Assembly (NCBI GenBank): GCA_911728435.2
Contig: OU452203.1
Span: 17,133,651-17,197,650, forward strand
Direction: 5' to 3'
Source: Apoderus coryli
Lineage: Eukaryota; Arthropoda; Insecta; Coleoptera; Attelabidae
Length of the DNA stretch: 64,000 bases
Shown here: one piece after another, positions 1 to 13,500 of the stretch
Layout of the letters: each line of letters starts with the position of its first letter
How positions within the stretch are numbered: position 1 is the first letter of the stretch
Notes under the pieces: generated by a model
Databases searched by the model: none
What the model was told of the DNA's origin: nothing
What the model saw: only the letters and a program-made list of their open reading frames with translations
Program-made: the position numbers and the translations under genes

Positions 1-100
1 TGGCGACGAAACATAATTACTATCTAACTTTTCCATAAAAACTTGGTGTAAAACTATTTTGTTAAATAGCCTAAAGTTTTGAAATAATTGTGTACCTCAG

Positions 101-1669
101 ATTTTGCACTTCTTCAACACACCGCCACAGGTCAGTGAGGCCGAGCTGATCCAAGTATTTAAAGACTACGATGTGGTGGCACCAAAGGCCGTCAAATTAT
201 TTCCAATGAAATCGGAACGGTCCAGTTCCGGTCTGTTGGAGTTTGAAAATACAACGGAAGCGGTAGCAGCTGTTATGGCCTGCAATCATGCAGCAATTGA
301 AAGTCCTGGTAAGTGTAAAATATGCAACGAATGCTGTTCCACTTCGGTGTGCTGTGTTACTAGTTTTGTTAACTTTATTTCGTTTAATATATGTATATCC
401 TGCAATTCGGAGGGTTGAATGTACAAGTGGGAACATTAATTCGTTATTCGTTAGCATTTTCAGGGCTATAATAGTTAGTCAACAAAATGTTTGCTTGTTA
501 ACAGCCGGATTTAAACTTTATTGAGGGTTATTTTTCAGCTATTTTTGCAATTATTTTTTTTTTCCATGATTTGTCCATTTAAATTAAATAGCGGTACATT
601 TGTCCCAAAGTATACGCTGAATTTAAGTATAGGAATAATTTTTTTAATTTGTTTATAAATTTGCAAAATGTTTGTTAAATATAGGCAAAATATCCTATAA
701 ATATTCTCCACACTTGATTATTTAAGAAACAAATATGCACAAATTGACTTAAAATTCCGAAATTATATTCTTTTCATATTTTTTTCATTGTTTATTCTTG
801 AACAGTAATCCTAACTTTTTCAGTTGATTTTTTTCTTTGGATGTTCGGTTCTTATAAAATGTTTTATTTCAAAACTTTTTTAAACAAGAACAAAATCCAT
901 TTTTATTTGCCTGACTCCATTTTTATAAAATGAGTTTTATATATTTGAATGTTGTGTGTTTGTAATTATAAAGAAAATTGTTTGTTGTTTTAGATTTTCG
1001 ATGTATGTGGAGTTTGTGTTAGATAGAGAAAATTGTATCAAACCTGAAGAAGTTATTAATTAGTAACGAAACGTCGTTATTGTTATCGGTTTTGTTTAAT
1101 TAATTTGACGAAAATGAAAATGGGTTTTGTTTTTGTTTAAAAAAGTTTTGAAATAAAAACCGAACACCCAAAGAAAAAAATAAGCTAAAAAAAGTTATTA
1201 TTTACTTCTTATTTATATATTCATCTTCATCCTATAGCAAACATTCATCTCATTAATTTCGTTTGCAATTGTTTGTATTGAATTGATTTTTTATGAAATG
1301 TAGAGAGGAAAAATAGTCTGAACAAAACGCACAGAAATAAAGCTTGTATTATGTAATATTTTCCCCCATTCAAAAAAAAAATGCATTAGAGAAGCCTTCT
1401 AAAAATATTCATTCATAAACCAGAATGAAAATATTACATCAACAGATGTTTTTCTATTTATGTTCCTCATTATTTTTTACGTAAATCCCAAGCTCCACTA
1501 ATTGATACTTAAAAGTAATATAAATATATTTATATTGTTTAAAGGTACAAAATTCCCATTCATAATGAAATTGTGCTTCTCGTCGTCACGCAGCATGTCA
1601 ATCCGAAACGGTGACAGTTCCAATGGTTCCACAACCAATGCTAACAAGGATAATAATATGGAACACTAA
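101..1669 (+). CDS. sm: smooth / hnRNP L-like RNA-binding protein, last two coding exons (5' partial)
   Basis: Exons are 101-308 and 1545-1669; the rest of the gene lies left of the window. The first exon reads ILHFFNTPPQVSEAEL and continues with KSERSSSGLLEF. The second gives GTKFPFIMKLCFSSSRSM and ends NKDNNMEH before TAA. This is the C-terminal RRM of the hnRNP L/PTB family: the HFFN strand, the SERSSSGLLEF RNP1-like strand and the KLCFS final strand are family hallmarks. The protein binds CA-rich pre-mRNA in the nucleus and regulates splicing; in Drosophila smooth affects feeding and axon behaviour. The acceptor ends at 100, the donor starts at 309, and phase 1 joins G|GT as Gly. The intron carries a foldback element (805-1204). 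The tail after the RRM is short and Asn/Ser-rich. I am confident of the family and slightly less so that it is the sm orthologue rather than a paralogue. Confidence 0.92.
805..1204. repeat. Foldback/MITE-like element in the smooth intron
   Basis: Left arm 805-904 and right arm about 1115-1204 are imperfect inverted copies. Both contain TTTCAAAACTTTTTTAAACA, or its complement, and a TGTTCGGTT block, with a roughly 12-nt insertion in the left arm. The centre at 1045-1075 holds CTGAAGA, then a short stem, then CGAAACGTCG, a motif seen in other repeats here. No coding capacity is visible. It looks like a non-autonomous inverted-repeat element. Confidence 0.7.
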
Positions 1670-1740
1670 AATTTTCACAATTAACTAATTAATTGAGTAA
1701 ATTAAAAAATATCGGTGGTCTTTTATTGAATCCGAAATGA

Positions 1741-1746
1741 AATAAA
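1741..1746 (+). terminator. Probable polyadenylation signal of smooth
   Basis: A canonical AATAAA lies 72 nt after the smooth stop codon in AT-rich sequence. The 3' UTR could be longer, because other A-rich signals follow. Confidence 0.45.
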
Positions 1747-2132
1747 AAATAGATCATATACATATTGAAGAAATATTTATTATGAACACAAAAATTTATT
1801 TATTTATTAAACGAAAATTTGTTTAGTACTTAATTGTATTAATGTACCTAATAATCTAAAGAATTGTACGTACATATCTTTTCCATATTATTGATAATAT
1901 TTTTAATTATTATTTTCAAGTATTTATGCGTAAATACTTCACAGATCTGCAAAATCATATTTAAAAAAATGTCCAAATGATCAATTATTCGATATAAAGT
2001 GTAGGTTTATTTCTTATGATTCATTGCCAAATATTTGTTTCAATTGAACATATTCTGGAAAAGATAACACATACAAAATAAAAAAATCTTCAGATCGTTT
2101 ATAACGGTTCTATAATAACGTCAAGTGTTAGA

Positions 2133-3026
2133 TAGGGTGTCTGAAATAATGGGGGAGAACACAATTTATGTAGGAAATAAATAAATTACACGTCAAAGAG
2201 GAAGGAGAAACCTTTTTTTCTTTAATAATTCATCTAAGTCAGTGGCATATAATTAAAATTAGTTAATACTAGCATCATCAGTTCCTGACTGTGTACATTG
2301 TAAAGGTCAGAAGCACAATAAGATCTTGGAATCTCTCTTTTCTATCGATACTATGATTTTAAATGATCTAATGGGAAAGCTATTTTCAACACTCTGGAAC
2401 CTACAAATGTTTCATCGAATCCTATCTAAAAGTTCCTTCTTTTGGCGAATTTCACGGGTGTGACCATATTGATTTTAATTACAAAATATAATATATGAAC
2501 GATAAACAACAAAATGGACCAATAATAAAATATTTTTACAAAGGTATTTCATTTTTTTAAATTCTTAATGTACGGTTGGAAAAATTTTACTATTACGTAG
2601 GTAATGTTTTTTAAATTTTACCATAAACCTTGATAGTCTCAACAATATTTTTTTATCAGCCAACAGATAAAATGACACTTTTATCACGTTTCTTATCAAT
2701 CACATTCGAAAATTTTAATATGCAAATTAAATGTTTTATTTCACTCTATACATTTTCTAATTATATTATAACCAATTTAAGAAGTTTATTACGAAAGCTA
2801 AACTAACTTGATATTTTTCCTCTTTCCTAAAATTAAGGGTAGGATATGCTGCTGATTCTTGGGACCAAACAAACCACACTACGTACTATCTTCTTTCTTA
2901 CAAGTGTAACGATACATTTTCAAAAGACTGCTAAATAACTAAAGGATTTAAGGAACATACATTGCGCATGCATTATTTTCCTACCCATTATTTCAACAAC
3001 CCCTCTCTCATTTGAAACACCCCGTA
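2133..3026. mobile_element. Candidate non-autonomous DNA transposon with degenerate terminal repeats
   Basis: The left end begins AGGGTGTCTGAAATAATGGG. The right end, read on the minus strand, begins GGGGTGTTTCAAAT and also contains a TTGAAATAATGGG block. Ends of the (C)AGGGTGTTTC type are common in insect Tc1/mariner- and piggyBac-like elements. I see no open reading frame inside and no clear target duplication, so the element's limits and class are uncertain. Confidence 0.4.
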
Positions 3027-6000
3027 TAGATAAAATCAATGTGATACATCATTATCACCATCCTGGTTAACGTAAGTAAGTATCAAAATTAATTGTAATT
3101 AAAAATTTGCTGATCTGTGTTTTAAAGTATTTACAACTCTATCGAAGTGACAAATTTAATAATAATAATTAAAATTCTTATTATAAGGTTATTAGATATT
3201 ATAATTAGGTTAAGAAGATAGAAGTTTTTTTTATATTTTTGTTTTGTTATATTAATATTAATCTTAATTTATTATTTTTCGTTGTTTATGTTTAATTTAA
3301 TTGATTGTTGTGTTTTTGTCGTTTTGTTATTGTAATTTACTTGTTTTATATGTTTATGTAACTAGTATATTAATTTTTAATTGAATCTCTTATAGCATAA
3401 GTTGAGAGTCCAACTGTTTAAAATTATTTTTTCCTTAATTGTTATAATTTAAATTTGCTTGTTAAAATTGTTTGTAGTATTTGCTATAAGTAATTAAATA
3501 TAAATTTTCATATAATTTGTAGGAAAAAGTAATTTTAAATAATTTATTGTGTATACTATTTTTCGTTCGATTATTATTAGCTATTACTTAAATTAATTAA
3601 ATTAATAAGGAGTATTCAACAATAATGTATGTATTAATTAACTTTAGGTAAATATTATTAGAATATTATTCAAAATAGATTTAGTAGCGGACATATCGGA
3701 AATATATATTTTTGTTTTCATTTTTAGCGGTTGATCATGAAATTACTACTAATGTACTTTTCTCATTTAATAATTGATATCTTGTTTTAAATTATAAACA
3801 AAAAATGATCTTCTTTTAATTAAAATGACTCAAATTAATTGATTGTAAGTTCTCCGAGGCACTGTCTATGAAACAAGTGTAGTCGATTGAGAGGTCTAAA
3901 GTCCGGTTTTGTTGACTCGACGAAACTAGACTATTAGACAAACGTTTTTGTTATAAAGATACTAAAATTGTAAATACGATATACAGATTAACTGAAATAA
4001 TTATGGAAATATAATTTGACAAACATATATATATATATATGTATATTCTTGTTTATACCTATCTATGGCTATAAATCAAACATACATAACAAGACTAAAA
4101 CCGGACGACTCTGGATTAATGGGACATTGTGCTTTAAGTTCACAGCATCAGATAGCTTGCTGTGAACTGCTGTTTATGAAACTCAATATCAGGTACAAAT
4201 TTGATATTTTATTCTCTCATTTTATTTTGTTGACTAGTAGTACGTTTTAAGTGATCTTCCGTTAATAATTTTAGAAACCATTTACATCATAAATGTAACG
4301 TACATTTTGTGAAAACATTACTTAACAACGACTATAAGTACTACTAGAGGCTGTATAATTTTTAAGTGATTATTATTATTACAAATGTAAATTTAATTAT
4401 GTGGTAGATTTTTCATTTGTGTTCTTTGTTACAAAATTTAGGATTATATTATTAATTATACATACAAGTATGTATAATGATAGCTCACTTAGTTAATCGT
4501 CGCATATCATCATAAGTTAATTCTCTTCACATATATATATAACTAACTACAAGGCACTAAGTTACAATAAATTCAAAGAGTTGCTGTGAAAAATTACCTG
4601 CATATCCAAATATCTATTACATATAGTTTCTTATTCGTAATCTAACCAAAATAAAAATTTCAACATATCTGAATTCCATATGTAAACAAAATTTTAACCA
4701 TTTTTTCTGTATAAGCAATGAGCATAATATAAAAGAGTCAATACAAATAATACAAACACTTTATTTATTACGAATTTAAAGTCATTATTAATAATATAAG
4801 GTTAACATATCATTTTGTTTTAATTGTTTAAAAATTAATTAAAAACAATACTTACTAAAAGACATAAGTATAATTTTTATTGTGCGCTTTAATGTGGTCT
4901 AAGAATAAGTAATATTAAGAATAAATGTGACAACAGAATATCTGTCAAACTAAGTTTTCTCTGTTCAATAGTAATTTTTAAAAATATTGTGAACTGTGCT
5001 TTAAATTCCAAAATTTCCTCACATTATCAAGCAGTTTTACAAATTAGTATTTTTGCGTAAATAATCAACATTAGTGAGTAAAACATAGCGTGGCGCCATC
5101 CAGCGGTACAGTGGTAAATTCCTGGTCAGGGTCATTCTATCCTGCACGCAGTCGGACCAACATTATTTTCCATATCATATTATCACTGAAGCTGAAACAA
5201 CCATCGAACATTGAAACCACTATACAGACGATTTTTGTCTTCTGATCGCCCCCATTGTATAAATCAGAGATGTCTTCTTTCGTATTTAAACACTTTTATA
5301 ACTTTACCAACTAGTTGTTTCATGTGCATTATCACTCACGAATGTCCGTCTAGGACGGGGTTATTACATGTATGTAAAATTCCTTAGACATCATTAATGT
5401 ATACACTTCGAGTGTCTCATTTATTTATACTCCTAACAACTTTAGATCTTCCATCCAACGCTAAACAAGAAGACAAATTGTTAGTAAGGAATTCCCATTA
5501 CTTTAATTGTGTTTCATTGGCTTCCAATAATTGGTCTAAAGGATGTGTAAAGTTTGAGAATAATTAGCAATAATTAAATTTTGTTATGAGTTTTGCGATA
5601 TTTCAACGCAGTTTACCGAAGAATGTTGCATTGCAGCGAACCAAAACAAGTTATTATTGAAACGATATTCTGTTGATGCAAACATAGGCGTGTATGTGCA
5701 ACTATTTACATTTAGTTTGAATGTCTTCCTAATTGCAAATATATTGTAAGGATTTAGTAATAATTAACATGAGCTATAATATAGTTTACTGTTTGTTTTC
5801 GAAAGAAAAACAACCAGAAAACTAACTAGATCTCATTATAGATTTAAAAATAATACGGTCAATATAAATGTTGTATTGTAGTCATTAACTAATAACAATA
5901 ATGTGTTGCTGCTTATGAGATAGGCTTTTAAATAAAAATAGCATTTTATATTCATTTTCAACATCGTATCACATATAAAATATGTGCCACACTTCATCGC

Positions 6001-6664
6001 CGTTTTTACCTAGGCCTTTAAACCGCATGTTGGCTACCTAAAGTGTAGGTAAAATAGGAACGAATTAAATTCATTTGGTATTTATTTATGTGAACGTCTA
6101 GTAAGAAAAGTGTTTCTGCAAATATATTTTGGTTTAGATATTTCTGCTTTTCTTTCTGACTGGCCAATACGGTTATATTTCTTATGTGTAAAAATAATAT
6201 TATCGGATTTTAAATAAATTAAAACAATTTTTGTAATTTGCTACAACCCTTAGTTTTATATTAATAACTATATAATGAATCAATTTATTTTTTTAATTAA
6301 TATAACAACAAAAGGACAAACTCCAAAAACTATAAAAGACATTTTTTTAGTTAGTTAATGATATATCACTTAAGTTATTGCATTAAATGGGATTAGTGAG
6401 TAGTTAGATTTGTAGATATTATATTTAATTCATTAAGTCGGACTAATTCAATTTTAGAATTATTATTCTTTTAGTAAACGAAAATATTGCAATGTATACA
6501 TATTCGCATATCTGTAATGTAGATGGTAGTTTAACTGTTTTTTAGAATAGTTGGTAGAAAAAAATTATAAAGTATCTGTTTTTGTGACTACATTCAAAGT
6601 TCTCAAAGAAAAAGTTCAACTGAAAAATAAGGAATAAATAAATAATTGATTTATTATAGAACAT

Positions 6665-6700
6665 GAAGCCCTAACATCACATTTGTGATGTTAGGGTTTC
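6665..6700. repeat. Near-perfect 17-bp hairpin followed by a T run
   Basis: Arms 6665-6681 and 6684-6700 are complementary except for one G-T position, around a 2-nt centre (core CCCTAACATCACA and its complement). A T7 run follows. This could be a tiny palindromic element or a structured RNA end; no adjacent gene explains it. Confidence 0.6.
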
Positions 6701-9700
6701 TTTTTTTATATTATTATTATACTTTTTAAAGAACAATCTAAAGATTATTCAATAAAATTCAAACAATTAAATATCTATAAAAGAGGGACGACCCGACACA
6801 ACACCCTGCCAAGTACATAAGTCGTTGAACAGACCACCCAGGATATTTATAGGACTAGCATCTCCCTAGTTTTACGGGTAAAGGCCGCCCTGCAGAACCC
6901 GTTTACCAGAAGTGCAGTAGCTAAAGGCTCAAATGGACAATTACCTAACCTAAAGGATTTGCGATGCTGAAACTATGGCGATGGGTTCCAATTTCTCACC
7001 GTATTTGTTCCATTTAGAAAAGAGCAGCAGAACCGACAAATGCTTTTCTGATGTCATTTTATTAGAAATACCTGGATGATATAATATACTTAAAATAATT
7101 TTTTCAACGATTTTCAGCCCTAACTAAACAGCACACATCAATAATGAAATTTACAATGCAAGTTTGAGACCTTTTGTGAACTTGAGTGAATCAAACTCCA
7201 CATATCATAAAATTAATAAAAAATAATGGGTAATCCTTCTCTAATTTTATTATCGAAACTTCTTATAAAAATATGTTAAATAAAAATCAGATAACTTTCC
7301 AGAACAATTGCTTCAAGACATAATATAATGTCAGTAAATTCATTGGCAGAAATTCATATAAAATGAAGATAAACAAGAATGTTTAAAATAACTTGAAGTG
7401 TAAATACATTTATGGTATATCGGATAAAATAACTGCCTGACACCCAAATATTGATGAATTTACTTGGCAATTATCACGAGCTTGTCAGAGTATCATAGCT
7501 ATGCCCAAAAAAAAAAATCCACAACACACGTCTTAACGTAGAGAAATCGTTTTTGTTCATTTAAAATATCTCCCACAATACCGTTAGAGGTAAATGTATA
7601 TTTCTTCTTCATCAATATTGAAAACCTATAAAATACATAATGCAGTTTTTTAACTTTATAACACAATTTTAACTAAATGATTCTAATTTATTTCAACATT
7701 GTAAATATTTTCTAATTTTGTTTTGTTCAATATCCAGAATGTACCTAATTATTTAAGTAATATTAATTAACCTTTGACTACTCTTTTATGCTTTTATTTT
7801 ATTACTGAAATAAATGAACCAATAAAACTTAGATATATGAAATATGAATTGTGTGATCGTAAAACCATTCAAAATTCAATATGATTGTAAAAATTATTTA
7901 TCCACAAAGCATGCATTTAGTTTTATTTATTTATACAAACTTTAAAAATGTTAAAAAAAGTTATTTTAACATACAGCGTTGCCTGCATTAGTTTTATTGT
8001 GTTAATATGTATTTAGCAATAACTAATTAAATTATTTTTCTACTTATTAATGAACTTAATGTAGTCACTAAAACAATAAATCTTGTAGTACCTACAGCAT
8101 AAAACTAATTTTTAATTCATGTGTGTTGTTATTGATTATATTAGATAACTAATTTGTAGTTATTCTGTAAAACACAATAATTATTATGATTAATACAAAT
8201 AAACGTCGTATTCTGAACAAAAAAAAAAAACATAAAACACACTTAGTTTATTGTGTCAATTAATATCTGTGCCTCTAGCATGTGGTGTAGCAGTCAATTA
8301 ATGATTGCGCTGTGGCTATTTTACCATTACAAAATTCCACGAAAAGAAACCCTAAAACACAAAAACTAATAACAATTTAATACAAAATTTAGCTACGGAC
8401 TATTCGCGATAATTTCAATAGTTACATAGAGACATCTCTCCGTCTGCTATCATATTTTCAATTTAGAAAGTACGGAATATATTCAAGTTGATAAAATTGT
8501 CGTTTTTTTAACAAGAAATGTCGCGGACTTACATAATTAACCAGATATTAATTTATGAATCATATATTTGAAATTTTGCTAATATTACATTAGCATGGAC
8601 ATTAATTTAACATTTTGATTTCCGTATATAATTTTAATACATTTTTACATAATAAGAAACATTTATACGATACAATAATAATTGCGTGTATTTACAAGTT
8701 ATATAATTATTAAAAACAAAACACGACTACTCCACTCCACTATCCATCCACAAATCTTACACATTCAAAAATACATACCAAATTAATAATTAGGGTATTG
8801 CTCCACTAGTTCATTACTTACCATGAAATAATATAGGATTAGGTATGTTTGTATTATATTATTTGTAATCCATTTTAGCAACATTTTTCGCTTTTTTGTA
8901 ATAATAATAGTTTGAAAGATTTTTATAACTTAATTTGAATTTTCGAACAAGTATTATGCTTTGAGAAAATTCTAATATATAGTATATGTATTTTTTAGAC
9001 AATATTGTATGTGTATTATAGTACCTATTTAAATTATAAATAACTATATTAATTAATTAAAAGTATTATTAATTAATAATGTACTGCGCGTAGTACCTAA
9101 AGAATATGCCAAATACCAAAGTTCTCTATCGGACAATAATATTTTCTTACAATATATTTCAATTGTAGGTATTCAAGTATTACAAATGAATCACCAATTC
9201 GTGATTTTTGAAAATTAATTAAAAAATAATTTAATATTATTTAAATGGAGGATTGATTTGACTTTTGTGTATTAAAAAAACCACTGTAAGAAAATATAAT
9301 TGTCGTATATAAGGGAAAACACTACTATGTCAATTCATTTATTTAATAATTTTTTATTTTGTAAATATAGAATATATAATTATATTAAAAAAATAAATAA
9401 TATATTTACTCCTATTGCTGAAAAAAATCTATATATACATAAAAATATAATTAAAAATGAGATTCATATTGGAAGATTTATATGTGTTTTTGAAGTGTAA
9501 GACATCCTACAGTTTCCTAATTATCCTGAACTATCCACTTTACTTACTTGTATACTTTAACTTGCAGGAACTGGAAGCCATGTCTTTCATTATGCGAGAG
9601 AAATGATCTCTGCACATGGTAGGTCATTTTCTATTTGGTAAAAAATGTTTTAAACGAAAGTTGTATAATTTAAAGGGACACATGTAACAGTGTCCTTAAC

Positions 9701-10527
9701 TTTGATGTTAATGACCCATTTATGCATTTGTTGATTTATTATTGAATGCTAATCTTTCCGGCAAACCAAAACGATAGCGGCTCTTATTCTTCGGTCAGAC
9801 TCTCTCTCTCTGTTTGTTTGAGGACAAGTATGACATTTAAGAGAACTAGATAAAATTTTAGTTAAAAAAAACTCATTGGTTTTAATTTAAACATTTTTTA
9901 TTAAAAACAACTAAAAACTGTACAAATATGGATATATATAATAGTTTTACATTTGAATTAATAATATCTTCAATGCAGAAATAGTACAAAACTATATACC
10001 TTTTAAAACAAAAAAGAAAATATTAGGTATTTAAATTAGAAAAAAAATGGTATATCCCACTTCTGAAACCAATGAAGATACTATTATAATAATTTATATT
10101 TACCTTTGAATACCTTATAACAAATTGAACGTAATAAGGCAGCCTATTAGAATTAATAGGTAATGTCTTAAATTTTAGTTTTCAAAGATTACATTCTGTT
10201 ATTCCCTAAAATAATTTTCTTACTTTTTGATCAAAAACTTTGACTATATTTTCTTCTCCAAATTTAACAAATTAAAAATATATAAACATGATTAATAACT
10301 AATGCAAGTATAAAAATTTTTGTCCAGCAAAAATTCCTATAGTAGATAACAAATTATTTAGAAAATTCTTGTTATTATTTACATCATTGGTTTTGTTTGT
10401 GCGACTCAATTTTTAGATCCTATTGAGTAAATATATAATATTTTAATTTCGAAAATTGATCTACTACTAGGGTTTACAAAATTTATTATTTTTTGTACAT
10501 CATCGTTAGTTTAGGCTTAGAACAAAT

Positions 10528-13500
10528 TTAGTTTCCACGCTCTGGATCTCTCGTTCGATTGTTTAATTGGTTGACTGGAATTGGACGTGATGCGTTTTCT
10601 TCAATGGCCTCAATGTGTTTTATTCGATTGTACTTTTCTACAAAGTTATTAATCTTTAAAATTGTTGATTCTAGTCTACGCTTTTTTTCTTACAAAAAAA
10701 TTAACATTTAATTCCTTTATTTTTGCATAATTAGGGGAAAGCTGTATCATAAGAAGTGGAACAATTGTTCAATAATCAAATATATAACTTTTCATCTGGA
10801 AAACCCTCCTACAAGCAATAGAGAATGCAAAACCATGTTATATTTGAAAGAATTTAATTTTTAATAGTCATTAACTAAAATTATATTTTCTCAAAACACG
10901 AAAAGAAAGTAGGAGTCTTAACTCCCATCATCAGCCTTTTCAACGATTAAATTGGAGATGCTATCTGTTGTTTAATTGTGATTTATTACACTCCACTGCT
11001 AAATGCTTTAATTTACTCGTACGACCGATATAGATAGATATAGAAGATAAAACACTCTTCATTTAAAGCATCTAGCCTAGTCATAGATTCTATGCCAGAA
11101 AGTAGGTACTTCCAAAAAAATTGTACTGAATTATTCCTTTATAACCAAAAAACTATCTAATTGGCCTAATTTCTTCTTACACCCACTGTACACTTCAATG
11201 ATTATTTTTCCAGGAAATGTTAAACATGATATCTTATTTCTACTTATTATTAAATAGAAATGTATAGAAAAGTGGTACTTACTGGCTACTTTAACCATAA
11301 TAACACCCCACCAAATCGACCATCCCCATCCAACCAAACAAAAAATTACAGTAAAGAATTGACTGAATCCAATTATCAGATCAATGATAACGGCACCAAT
11401 ACGTTGTTTGGCCCCATCTTTTTGAGAAAATCGTGGTTTTCCAATACAGAGACATATTAGACCACTTGTGACAGTACCTAAGGGAATAACTTGTTTTACA
11501 TAAACTGAAGATTAGAAAGAAAACGTATTTTTTTTCAGATCATAATGTATGTCACCAAAATACTGCGAAAATTTAATGGCAATTTCATCAAAGTAAAACT
11601 TAGAGCAAAAAGAGGTTTCACTATAGAGATCGTCTTCAAGATATTTAACATCAAGACTTTTGTTCTAAAAAGGTTTGATGATTAATTCGGATATTTCTGA
11701 AACTACCCTTGCATGATATTAAATAATCTGTTTTAAATCCGATGTAAACTTCCTGTGGTAGTATCTGAAATATCCCCAACTGTACGTTCTCAGTTTTACC
11801 TGATCCAGGAAGGATACAGTTCAACACCAGACAAAACCAGGCAACTGAAATTGGAAGAACTGGAATTGCTCCACGCATCTGAGATGTATGTTCTACTAGA
11901 CTTGAATCTATTTTAGATTTAGTGTCCTGAAAATTATATTGATAATTGAATCTTGATATCAAACTTTAAAAATATTGGTTTACTTCTGGTGGAGGTAAAG
12001 TGGTTGCTGGCGTTAAGCTTTTCTTCTTACTGCTCACAACGGAAGCCTTTCTGCTTGCAGGAATTTCAGTTATTGTCTTCTTTTTACAGCATATATTTAC
12101 ACAGAAGATTTTGCGCCAAAAGTCCCGGCAACACTGCTTTGAACATACTTTTCTAGGTTGAGAAAATACATGAATAATGAGTTAAATTAAAAGTTATATA
12201 CTTAATTGTTTATAACGAGTATTAACCCTCAAACCATCAGTCATAGTTATAAAAGTGAAAAAAATATTCACCTTTTCTTTACAGCATTCCTTAAAATACT
12301 TTCACTACTATCAGTCCAACTCTCCTTCCTTCTACTTGGCAGATGGAAACAATGAGTCTTGTCACCAACTTTATTCTTTTTACAACATTTCATCCTATCC
12401 CAACATCCAACTTTCTTATCCTCATTATTTTCACCGAGTTCATCTTCAATTTTAACGGTGACCAACTCCTCTTGTGATACATTTTTTTTCTTGCCTTTCA
12501 AGCATTGAAAACATCCTCGATTTCTTTCTGTCTCTTCATTGTCATTATCAGCACTATGTACCTCAATTGGTGGATGCTGTTTTTTCTTGCAACATTCACA
12601 TGCAATTCGTTTAGAGAAATTTGCCAAGAATCGTTTACAAGCATTTGGTTGAGGATCGTCTTTTTGCTGCAGATCTTCATGTTCGTTATTTGCTGGTGGA
12701 TTTGGTTGATTTTGTGGTAAACTGAAAGAAGAATTTTTTTAATGGACTGATTATATTGAAATGAAAATATAATCGTAGCTATTACAATAGAATTTCTGGA
12801 ATTACTATGATTCAAAGTTCATTTTAATGGATTATGATCATGCATTCAAATAAAATTCAGATGAATTTTTTCTATTATTATATTTTGTAGAGGTAGGTAC
12901 CATGAACAGTGAACTTTGAATTTCGAAGTATATACATTGAACTGAAGTTTCAGATTTACCGATGGTCATTATTGCCGTTTTCAATAAACCCATTGGTAAA
13001 GATATCTCCTTCTTCACTCAGTGGCATAACGTAGATGAACGTCATATTTTTTTAATTTGTATATATAGGTATGTCTACATAATATATTTCAACAACGTAT
13101 TTCGTGACAAGAAATTCTTTAGCAATATTATATGCGTGATTGTACTTTTGCAAATCATTAAAACCCTTAAATGAAAGAACAAATATCGATTTCTACAAAC
13201 GAGTACGACATTTCTGTTTAAAAATTATGAAGAAAATTAACACTACACAATTTAAAGAAAGATAATAATTAACTAAAATTATACAATTTCATTTGAAAAT
13301 TGATATTGTAGGATATTTATTTGCAAGATCTCTAACAATAATAAAAATAATTTAATACATTTGTTTATAGTAAATATTAATCCAAATATTATTTACCTTC
13401 CCACGGCGCGTCATAGAATTAAGTATTTTTTTATTTAAATCAATACATTTTCATTATTAAAATAATAGCCCTTTCAAATTAAAATTAATAATCAAAATAT

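Larger units (their letters stand above)
1670..10527. other. Intergenic space between the converging smooth and stum 3' ends
   Basis: This is very AT-rich sequence without a recognised gene. It holds a candidate TIR element (2133-3026), a (TA)n run near 4027-4040, a 61-codon open frame at 4065-4250 that I could not relate to any protein, a near-perfect hairpin (6665-6700) and a GC-richer patch (6785-7010) that is probably an old repeat. A 51-nt splice-flanked segment at 9568-9618 is open in two frames but has no partner exon. The rest shows only A/T-rich simple sequence. Confidence 0.6.

Noticed and set aside
4065..4250. 61-codon plus-strand frame ending near a GTACAA site
   Set aside because: There is no recognisable motif, no partner exon and no upstream promoter signal; it could not be told apart from chance.
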